A stretch of DNA of 25,844 nt from Acanthaster planci (lineage: Eukaryota; Echinodermata; Asteroidea; Valvatida; Acanthasteridae). The notes below the pieces were generated by a model that had not been told where the DNA came from, did not search any database, and worked only from the letters and a program-made list of their open reading frames with translations. Within the stretch, counting starts at the first letter, position 1. The number at the start of each line of letters is the position of its first letter. Positions 19,948-25,844 of the stretch are shown here, piece after piece. The translations under genes and the position numbers were made by a program. Location: assembly GCF_001949145.1 (NCBI RefSeq), contig NW_019091415.1, positions 1,650,715-1,676,558 on the forward strand, in the 5' to 3' direction.

Positions 19948-20585
19948 TCGGATGCCGTCTTATTTGGTTTGTGGGACTTTATTCCGGGCAAGTCTAAATT
20001 AACCAATGTGGGAATTGCAAAGGTGAACGAATTGATTAGAGCTAATGTTTATGCATTGTTTGGGAGCGCAAGCTGAGACAAAGATCAGTGTATTGGCAAC
20101 GGGAACCGGATTGGATGCTCAACAGCAATTTATTACTATCGTGGAGTCTTTAATTAACTTGGAGCCTAATTTAGAACAGTTGATTGATCAATTTCAAGAC
20201 TCCTTGTAATACGCCAAAACGCCATTGAATTTTGTGGTTGCACCTGGTTTGTATCTCCTACCATCGGACATGGATCTAAGAATAGGAACGTTTTGAGGGT
20301 TGTAACAACAATTTACAAATCGCAACACCTGACATGCAAACGGGTTATCCAACGTTGAATTCAAGTTCTGTTCCAGAACATACCGAACCACCATCTGACT
20401 TTGAAGACCCAGAAAGTAATGTTGAAATGATAGAGCCAGATCAAATGCCTATTTCACCCATTCAGGTAAAAGAACTGCAAGAAAAGAAACTGTTGGACTT
20501 TCCCTACGAAGAAAAATTGTCGTTAACGGTTGGAGTGATTGCCGTTGCTGGAATTGGTTGTATGTTGTATGAGGTATTGAAGTAG
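19948..20585 (+). pseudogene. Membrane-anchored protein of the element, three frames
   Basis: Segment one (19948-20076) holds LFGLWDFIPGKSKLTNVGIA. A shift near 20050 leads to segment two (20051-20296) with LDAQQQFITIVESLINLEPN, an in-frame TAA at 20207-20209 and then LNFVVAPGLYLLPSDMDLRI. A shift near 20290 leads to segment three (20286-20585), which is acidic and Pro-rich (EHTEPPSDFEDPESNVEM) and ends in one membrane helix, LTVGVIAVAGIGCMLYEVLK. About 200 residues in all. The ATG at 20334 is internal. It ends 32 bp before a perfect hairpin and faces the minus-strand gene ending at 20671. I do not recognise a family. Confidence 0.5.
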
Positions 20586-20617
20586 AATAAACGAAAAAGT
20601 AAAAAGCATACCAAATT

Positions 20618-20641
20618 CCCTTTCTCAATTTTGAGAAAGGG
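20618..20641. terminator. Perfect 11-bp hairpin between convergent gene ends
   Basis: CCCTTTCTCAA (20618-20628) pairs fully with TTGAGAAAGGG (20631-20641) around a two-base loop. It sits in the 85-bp gap between the plus gene ending at 20585 and the minus gene ending at 20671, so it lies past the 3' end of both. In some large eukaryotic DNA viruses and virophages such hairpins mark transcript ends; here this role is inferred. Confidence 0.6.
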
Positions 20642-20670
20642 AGTTATTTTTTGCCCAATTATTAACCGAC

Positions 20671-21545
20671 TTACATTCTCTGAACATAAGTCAGGATCAA
20701 AACACCCACACCAACAAACAAAGTCCAAACATGATCAGCGATCCACCCTACCGCTTTACTTGCCACGTTAAACAACCAACTCAATACACTTCTAATCAAT
20801 CCAGGTAAAGCTCCAAGCACTTTTAAACCAAGTTTTTTTAACACATTTGCTAAATTCTGTAATTTTTGTTAACCCAGTCTTGAATGCCTCCTTTTAACGG
20901 TGGTTCCTGTTTTGGGCTCGTTTTTGGTTCAATATTAGGCAATGGAGTACCAGCAGCTCTCATGGCCACCATGCTTGAACTGACTCGGGTACTAATGGCT
21001 AAACCTATCGCTGACAAAACACCAACAGTTGTTACCCTTGTTCGCTTAAAGTCAAATTGCTACCTAGAACTTTCTGCATTGTTTCTTCCAACATCACCAG
21101 TTGATTTCTAAATCCCGAGGTTAAATTATCTCTCTGTGTTCTTAATGCAGTTAACATGTCTTCTGATTTGTGTAAAATTTGAGTATTGCTTTCTCTTTCT
21201 TCTTGTGTAATTCCTGGTTCTTCTAGAGCGTTTTTAGTCATTTCTATGTTTCTCACTAGCCTCGCAATTCTAGCTTCTACAAGTTGTAATTGACCTCTAA
21301 TCTTTTGCAGTGATTGGTCTAATCCTATAAGCTCTCTGTGTTTTAACCCGTTTGTTTGCGTCCGGTGGTTACCAGTCTCAGGTTGAGCTTGTGTCTCAGA
21401 GTCGTCGATACCAACTATTTCTTTTAGTAAAGCTCTCAATACACTAGTAGTATTAGGAAGATGTTTTGTGGCAACTTTTCCAGGGTGTAATTTTTCAAGA
21501 TATTCTGCTATTTCTTGATAATTATAATAATAATTATAATTGCTT
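20671..21545 (-). pseudogene. Coiled-coil protein with membrane helices, frameshifted
   Basis: Segment one (21032 to about 21545) has EYLEKLHPGKVATKHLPNTT, then a long coiled coil (IARLVRNIEMTKNALEE; SEDMLTALRTQRDNLTSGF). A shift near 21040 leads to segment two with a hydrophobic stretch VTTVGVLSAIGLAIS and a Pro-rich linker. A shift near 20870 leads to segment three with LGLKVLGALPGLIRSVLSWL and a final helix DHVWTLFVGVGVLILTYVQR, ending at 20671. About 280 residues. Its start is lost: upstream it runs into an AT microsatellite that also ends the ATPase stub. The layout suggests a membrane-bound structural protein; no family recognised. Confidence 0.5.
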
Positions 21546-21648
21546 TGAATACGAACCTGTATTCACTTTCTAGTAAATCAAGTACCCACTGTGTTTTTCC
21601 ACTTCCAGTTTTTCGGACTATAAGAGCACAATGTGGTGATTTATACAT
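21508..21648 (-). pseudogene. Packaging ATPase (FtsK/HerA type), first 40 residues only
   Basis: The ATG at 21648, 25 bp after the capsid stop, starts MYKSPHCALIVRKTGSGKTQ. TGSGKT is the Walker A loop, and LDLLESEYRFVF fits the strand and helix after it in viral packaging ATPases. The first Gly of the GxxxxGKT pattern reads as Arg. After about 35 residues the frame enters an ATAATT microsatellite (Ile run) and stops at 21508. Walker B and the rest are missing, so a deletion has joined this stub to the coiled-coil gene. The position directly after the major capsid gene fits the family. Confidence 0.6.
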
Positions 21649-21672
21649 CGCTTACTTTATTTTAAACTGGAT

Positions 21673-22874
21673 TTAATAAACTAAACTTTTGAAATCCTCT
21701 ACCGTCAATTTCGCATCCATGACCAAGAAAACATGCATGTAAAGCGATCCCGCCATCTCAGCTTCCCTTTCCATCTGAATCGAAATATTGCCTCACTGCC
21801 CCCTTAATGGTCGACCCGATCCATGTGCTGAATTATCATCAGAACTTCTGAAATCAAGCCATAGGGCATATTTATCTTTCAGATTGCTGGCCATGTCCAC
21901 GCTGGTCAAGTTGAGGTCTTTCATGACTGCTCGCCCCAATGCGGTGTCAGAATCACCAAAGAACTTTGTTCCAGTGTTGGTATTCGAACAGGCCTTTCGA
22001 ATGCAATTGATTAGGTTTGCCTTTGACGGTTACGCTTGTTTTCATAATGAGCGGGTTGTAAAATCGTTGCGGATTTTTAACTGTAGGATCTTTAAACAAG
22101 ATCAAGACGCCTTTCAGACTTTTAATCATTTGATCGATGTTTATATTCCACAGCGTGTCAGACTTGTCAACAGCTTGTTTTTTCCACGAATGGATCCGGT
22201 CAAACAGATAATACATGCTGCCCTTGTGCTTGGAGCACAAAGTTTGATCCAAGTCTCGGTTGGTCACGACTTTGTATTCCAATGTTAGATGTGTAATTGA
22301 ATATTCCGCAGCAGAGTTTGTCGATTTAACCACTTTGTCGTGATTGTTAAACATGAGTTGGTACGTCAGTGGTTCTTTAAAACCTGAGGGGTGAAATGGC
22401 CCCTGGTTTGTCAATAGCGGATGTCTAACGGAATTGTGTGCCTGTTTTTAAAAGCGTTGGCAACTGCTTTGTCTTTGCTGTCGTTTAGTGCTTCATTTTT
22501 GTCGGCTGCACCCAAGCGCAACTTGGCTATATTTTCCCTTTCATAACCAAAGTAAGCCATATTTTTAGACTGCGTTGCAGTTGTCTTTAAAATTGTGAAA
22601 GACATCTGCTTCTGTAACTCACGATTTTGTTGCCTTGTAAACTAACGTTGAGTTCTGTAATTAGGAAACGTGCGACGTTGTTGTATACGGTGTGGTTGTC
22701 GTCTGATGAGCCGTCTAGTTCCAATTAAAAAGCTAACTTGGCTGTACCCAGCACGACGACATCTTCTACCCCCAATGTAGGGAATTTAACGTTTAATGTA
22801 TGTGTCGTAGCTATTGAGCTCGGATTATGCGTAATTGTTACCTCGCGTCTTTCACCTTTAATAGCTGTAGGCAT
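21673..22874 (-). pseudogene. Major capsid protein (double jelly roll, Polinton type)
   Basis: About 400 codons in four frame segments. Segment one from ATG 22874 (MPTAIKGERREVTITHNPS) has an in-frame TAA at 22725-22727. Segment two (22411-22605) includes FGYERENIAKLRLGA and FKNRHTIPLDI. Segment three (21953-22414) includes EPLTYQLMFNNHDKVVKS and SDTLWNIN. Segment four (to 21673) includes KDKYALWLDFRSSDDN, a TGA at 21793-21795, and MHVFLVMDAKLTVEDF at the end. These blocks match, in order, the capsid protein of invertebrate Polinton-type elements. It would form the hexon lattice of the virion. The plus-strand frame of 166 codons over the same bases is its shadow. The assignment is by recognition. 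Confidence 0.7.
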
Positions 22875-22926
22875 TTTTAAACGGCACTTGGGTTTAACTC
22901 CTTTGTATATTGGTTAGCCATGTCTT

Positions 22927-22946
22927 ATTATAAACTGTTTTATAAT
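22927..22946 (-). terminator. 8-bp hairpin just past a minus-strand gene end
   Basis: ATTATAAA (22927-22934) pairs with TTTATAAT (22939-22946) around CTGT. On the minus strand it begins 9 bases after the stop of the small membrane protein at 22955 and lies before the capsid start. It resembles in position the hairpin at 20618. Confidence 0.4.
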
Positions 22947-22954
22947 TTAATGGT

Positions 22955-23185
22955 TTATTTCAAAATCCCAAATATAAATGATAACGCAATCAAGGACACA
23001 CCGCCTGCAAAAAACATGCCTTTGTATTTAGTCAATTGATTTCTGTTATGAAATGTTTCGGCTGGCATTTCTGCCAATACGTCACAAATGTGGTCTATAT
23101 CGGCTCGCATATCACCAAGCATGCCCTCGATGTTAGTTTCATCAGCTCGCATTTCTGGTAATATATTCCGAATTTCTGTCCCCAT
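22955..23185 (-). CDS. Small tail-anchored protein, intact
   Basis: Read from the ATG at 23185 (MGTEIRNILPEMRADETNIE), about 76 residues; an upstream in-frame ATG at 23197 adds four residues. A repeated, acidic helix (MRADETNIEGMLGDMRADID) precedes a carboxyl-terminal membrane helix (FFAGGVSLIALSFIFGILK). The MG start could be myristoylated. It is transcribed away from the gene at 23206, with only about 20 bp between starts. No break in the frame. Function unknown; small membrane proteins of this shape occur in related elements. Confidence 0.5.
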   Translation of the reverse strand: MGTEIRNILPEMRADETNIEGMLGDMRADIDHICDVLAEMPAETFHNRNQLTKYKGMFFAGGVSLIALSFIFGILK

Positions 23186-23205
23186 TTTAAAATACATAAA
23201 ATAAA
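23186..23205. promoter_or_regulatory. Very short divergent start region
   Basis: The minus ATG at 23185 and the plus ATG at 23206 are separated by 20 AT-rich bases (TTTTAAAATACATAAAATAAA region). A shared promoter must overlap the genes, or the starts are further inside. Confidence 0.3.
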
Positions 23206-23601
23206 ATGGCGAGTGTTTTAATGATGGTAAGATGAGCTATAGTCAATGCCTTGGCATTCACTGGATCCAAACGAAAGAGACATGACCTTGCCTTGGAACA
23301 ATTGGCGCAAGCCAAACAAACCTGGGAACAAACTCGCATCCATCTGTTAGACTTTTTAAACGAACACATGAGACAAGAACGCAACAGGAATTCGTCAATG
23401 TGAGCGAAGCATTGCATGCTAATTTGGAATTAACAGGGAAAAACGTGTTGCCGTTGCCGCCCAAACCTAAATTATCCGATTTTTACGAACCTTCGGAAGA
23501 TCAGAAAGTTAGAGAGCTTGTGTGGATTCTCAGTAGAACTGCTTTAGTCTGTTTTTGGCGTATGGTTTTGTGTACCTCTGTTTGCTTACCGATTTGGTTA
23601 A
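23206..23601 (+). pseudogene. Coiled-coil protein with carboxyl-terminal membrane helix
   Basis: ATG 23206, in-frame TGA at 23233-23235, then AIVNALAFTGSKRKRHDLAL and a charged helix (EQLAQAKQTWEQTRIHLLDF). A shift near 23370 leads to NLELTGKNVLPLPPKPKLSD and FYEPSEDQKVRELVW. Another shift near 23550 restores a hydrophobic tail, FGVWFCVPLFAYRFG, and a stop at 23599-23601. About 130 residues. Because of the indels one present-day frame runs on into the integrase, which is an artefact and not a fusion. The integrase ATG follows 11 bp later, so the two were probably neighbours in one transcription unit. Function unknown. Confidence 0.5.
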
Positions 23602-23612
23602 CTTTATTTAAA

Positions 23613-24266
23613 ATGGAGGAAGATCTTTCTAAATTGTTTCATAGTGAGCAAGGCTATCGGAGAGGTGACAGAGCTGAAGATCATTTACATCAAAAGACAG
23701 GTGCAGATAAATCTGTGGTCAGAAGTTGGTTTATAAGAAAACAAGCTATTTGGCAAATTTTGTACGTGAACCCGCACCTGGATATTCATGTCTACCCAGG
23801 CCAACTACATTTCAACAAGAATCAGCCAATGACATGCATCAGATGGATGTGTTGTATTTGCCTTGGGATGGCGTAAAATGGAAAACTTATAAATACGCTT
23901 TGACCGTAGTCGACGTGGCTTCCAGATACAACGAAGCAGAACCTTTGACCAGTAAAACAGCTTATCAAGTGTTAGAAGCTATAAAACAGATTTATGACAG
24001 GTCTCCTTTGACTTGGCCTAAAATAGCAATGTTGGATTCTGGATCAGAATTTAAAGGCGAGTTTAAAAAGGTCTTGACCAAAAAGAAGGTTGAAATTCAA
24101 GTAGGTGAACCCATTGTTCATTGATCTCAGGGAATAATCAAAAGATTTTATAGAACGTTGGCCGAATGATTATTTTTGGTTTTTTTTTCAGTATGCACAA
24201 GAAATGTTAAACGTTGGAATGCGTAATGTAGAATGGGTCACAAGGTTGCTTCAAGTTGTAAAATGA
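23613..24266 (+). pseudogene. DDE integrase (retroviral-type rve core), inactivated and 3'-truncated
   Basis: Start ATG 23613 (MEEDLSKLFHSEQGYRRGDR), with an amino-terminal helical domain ending WFIRKQAIWQI; a shift near 23765 changes frame. The core has MHQMDVLYLP (first catalytic Asp), YKYALTVVDVASRYNEAEPL, and AMLDSGSEFKGEF (second Asp). An in-frame TGA at 24122-24124 precedes SQGIIKRFYRTLAE, where the catalytic Glu is replaced by Lys; 34 residues separate it from the second Asp. After a stop near 24165 and a shift, YAQEMLNVGMRNVEWVTRL is readable to 24266, where the rest of the carboxyl domain is missing. The enzyme would join element ends to host DNA; in Polintons it makes 6-bp target duplications. 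Confidence 0.85.
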
Positions 24267-24313
24267 AGAAAAGCATTGTTTGTTGTTGCGGGCTAAAACG
24301 ATCGCATTCGATC
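24267..24313. other. Deletion junction between integrase and polymerase, with hairpin
   Basis: The plus-strand integrase and minus-strand polymerase both lose homology inside conserved domains and end within about 30 bp of each other. GATCG (24300-24304) and CGATC (24309-24313) form a 5-bp hairpin with loop CATT inside the polymerase end. The sequence between has no coding character. Confidence 0.45.
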
Positions 24314-25844
24314 TTTATTTTTTTTAGGGGCTAAAGGAAATTCGTTAGAAAGATTATGTAAGTGATGTGGTACATTGAGATCAGCCTCAATCATATAACC
24401 ATAACAACCATTGGGATCTTAATCGAGAATATATTCAGTGGTAAAAGCTTGCAGGTTTTCAACCCATTTTAAGTTTGAAAATGGTAATGGTTGGCTCATA
24501 GCCCATCCATATAAATTATTTGGGTCTAGATACAAGAAGTAACTTGTATTCTCATTTGGGTTATAATCGGCTAGATATTTGTTTTTGGCTTTGGAATATC
24601 ATTTACCACCGTCACTTTAAATACCTAGCTTTTCAAAAAACAAATGTTTCTCTATATCTGTTAATAGTTCAAGTTGGCAGTCGAATGTTTTTACAACGCG
24701 TCCCAAAAAAGTCCTGGTGATGTATAGTAATTTGAAGGATTGAAGGTATAATTGTCATACACGTATTTCTAAAACGGGAAGGACAGTTTCATTAGGTACC
24801 ACTTGGAGTTGTAAATTGCAATTAAAGTTGGATGCACCTCTAAAGACACCCGTGACATGGCAGTGATCTCTGACTTTGAGATTACTTTGAAAACGTTTGT
24901 TGCATTTTTAAGCGACGATTGTCGCCAATAGAATCTTACACAAACATTCCCGTTTGTTAAATCAAAATAGCCCTCCGCAGATCCAGCACCGTTTGGCTTT
25001 ATTATATCGCCGTTCTTCTTCATGTGTGAGTTTTAGCGGTTCAGGGTTTTCAAATATGTCATTAATTTTTTCTAGTTCTTCTACGAGACTTTGGACGAAT
25101 ACTTGACTCATGTTTGGGCCTCGATAAAGTTTTTGGGCTGTTTTTTTGTTGTCGCAACGTATTACCACATAATAAAAAACACAAGCGACATATTTTTGTA
25201 GCTTAGTTTTGTCGCTCGTCTCGGTCAAGATTGATTCAAAATCAGCTTAAATCACAATTGGTGTTTTGTCGATTCCTAATATTTTTAAATTTAGTTATGG
25301 GATACTCTTGATTAAACGATGCTGTTTCTGGCATTTCAACAAAACAAGGAGCACTTCCTTTGCCTTTACACTCTTTAAAATGTTTATCTAAATCGGTTTG
25401 CTTATAAAAGTGTGAATTGCAACAATCGTAAATATGTTTTTATCTTTGTGTTTATTGATTTGTGTGCTTAAAATTTTGATTTATCTTTGATCCAACAATA
25501 GTGACTTTGAACTACAGATTCTTTTTCCCCGATGATATAAAGTAGGTCTGTATGAGGAAGTTTTGCTTCTTCTAAAGGTACAAAATTCTTTGAAAGCCTC
25601 ATAACAAAAAATAACCATGATCAGGTAAAATTTCTTTGGGATCTTTTTCTTCAGGTTCCAGATGTTCATATCCAAACACATTGATTGTGATGTTATTTTG
25701 TTGTTCAATGTGAGAAATTTGAGATAATGGCATAGGAAAATTGATACCAATAAAATCAAGACCGTCGACTTTGGAATAAGTTGATGGTATTTAAGACTTA
25801 AAGGTTTTCATGGTGAAAGAAACTAGATTTATAGTAAAGATTGC
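24293..25844 (-). pseudogene. Type-B DNA polymerase (protein-primed family), amino part, decayed; start outside window
   Basis: Minus-strand segments in order from the right edge: NITINVFGYEHLEPEEKD (to a TGA at 25599-25601; TAA at 25791-25793), QSHYCWIKDKSKF (to 25468), a Cys/His block CCNSHFYKQTDLDKHFKEC, then ADFESIL (about 25215), the exonuclease I motif with Asp and Glu kept but the preceding Tyr replaced by a stop. RCWICGG and VRDHCHVTGVFRGAS follow (24820-24990), then TSPGLFWDALL, and LYLDPNNLYGWAMSQPLP (about 24500-24560), the palm motif A region with its Asp. The frame ends at PLAPKKNKDRMRSF, stop 24293-24295. Palm motifs B and C are missing. At least seven breaks. The block order is that of Polinton and adintovirus polymerases. 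Confidence 0.85.

Larger units (their letters stand above)
16620..25844. mobile_element. Polinton/Maverick-type integrated virus-like element, decayed, right end outside the window
   Basis: The element is defined by co-occurrence, within 9 kb, of a double-jelly-roll major capsid protein, an FtsK/HerA-type packaging ATPase stub, a retroviral-type DDE integrase and a type-B DNA polymerase with the extra blocks of the protein-primed family. This combination is diagnostic of Polintons and related adintovirus-like viruses. Genes form strand blocks: plus 16.8-20.6, minus 20.7-23.2, plus 23.2-24.3, minus 24.3 to beyond 25.8. The left limit is inferred from the change to a C-rich terminal-like segment at about 16620. 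The cysteine protease and the other terminal repeat are not in view. Nearly all genes are broken, so this is an old, inactive copy. Confidence 0.8.

Noticed and set aside
17723-20209. In-frame stops (TAA 17723, TGA 18708, TGA 19178, TAA 20207) as a sign of a variant genetic code or readthrough
   Set aside because: Both TAA and TGA interrupt genes, TAG also appears at frame edges, and frameshifts are equally common. General decay explains this better than recoding.
20884-21111. 75-codon plus ORF
   Set aside because: It is antisense to the second segment of the coiled-coil/membrane pseudogene, which has the better coding character.
21788-22288. 166-codon ORF on the plus strand, among the longest gap-free frames
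   Set aside because: It lies antisense to the capsid pseudogene, whose minus-strand frames carry recognisable capsid blocks; the plus frame has none.
23400-23876. A single 158-codon frame as a fusion of the membrane protein with the integrase
   Set aside because: A hydrophobic tail with its own stop at 23599 and a fresh ATG at 23613 show two genes; indels merely aligned the frames.
1-25844. CRISPR array, rRNA or bacterial operon
   Set aside because: No regular short repeats with spacers, no rRNA-like conserved stretches and no bacterial gene spacing or ribosome-binding sites were seen.

Overview
This window looks like repeat-rich genomic DNA from an animal, most likely a marine invertebrate; I cannot name the phylum. 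The evidence is a dense mix of decayed animal-type mobile elements (a DIRS-like gag, a DIRS-like reverse transcriptase, an L2/CR1-like LINE and a Polinton/Maverick-type virus-like element), at least one plausible spliced host exon, an assembly gap of 957 N, and no bacterial-style operons. Nothing here looks like a working prokaryotic or organellar gene set.

Layout. About 345-1409 (minus) is a broken gag-like ORF of a tyrosine-recombinase (DIRS-type) retroelement. From 1.4 to 9.2 kb I see mostly non-coding DNA with short repeats: a 60-bp direct repeat near 3.3 kb, a LINE-like AAATG tail near 3.6 kb, a LINE/SINE 3' end with a (TAA)n tail near 5.75 kb, hairpins near 7.35 kb and a dispersed repeat near 8.75 kb. 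A well-bounded candidate host exon (plus) lies at 9212-9336. About 9574-11420 (minus) is an L2-like LINE with endonuclease and reverse-transcriptase remnants. The gap is at 13474-14430. About 14918-15960 (minus) is a DIRS-type reverse transcriptase/RNase H pseudogene.

From about 16.6 kb to the right edge lies the main object: a decayed Polinton-type integrated virus at least 9.2 kb long, running out of the window. Its recognisable parts are a double-jelly-roll major capsid protein (21673-22874, minus), a stub of the packaging ATPase (21508-21648, minus), a DDE integrase (23613-24266, plus) and protein-primed-type DNA polymerase B (24293-25844 and beyond, minus). Around them are about nine small companion genes: a TFIIB-like protein with a zinc ribbon and cyclin-like fold, a larger unassigned probable virion protein, a two-helix membrane protein, an ORF with a PPLY motif overlapping one with an MGANLS amino terminus, and several coiled-coil or single-helix membrane proteins.

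Almost every element gene carries frameshifts or stop codons of all three types. The integrase has lost its catalytic glutamate, the ATPase is reduced to its first 40 residues, and an internal deletion has joined the truncated ends of integrase and polymerase. The element is therefore dead. Three genes still read as single uninterrupted frames: the ORF at 19503, the small membrane protein at 22955, and, over its short length, the ATPase stub. Perfect hairpins lie just past at least two gene ends, which may mark transcript 3' ends in this element family.
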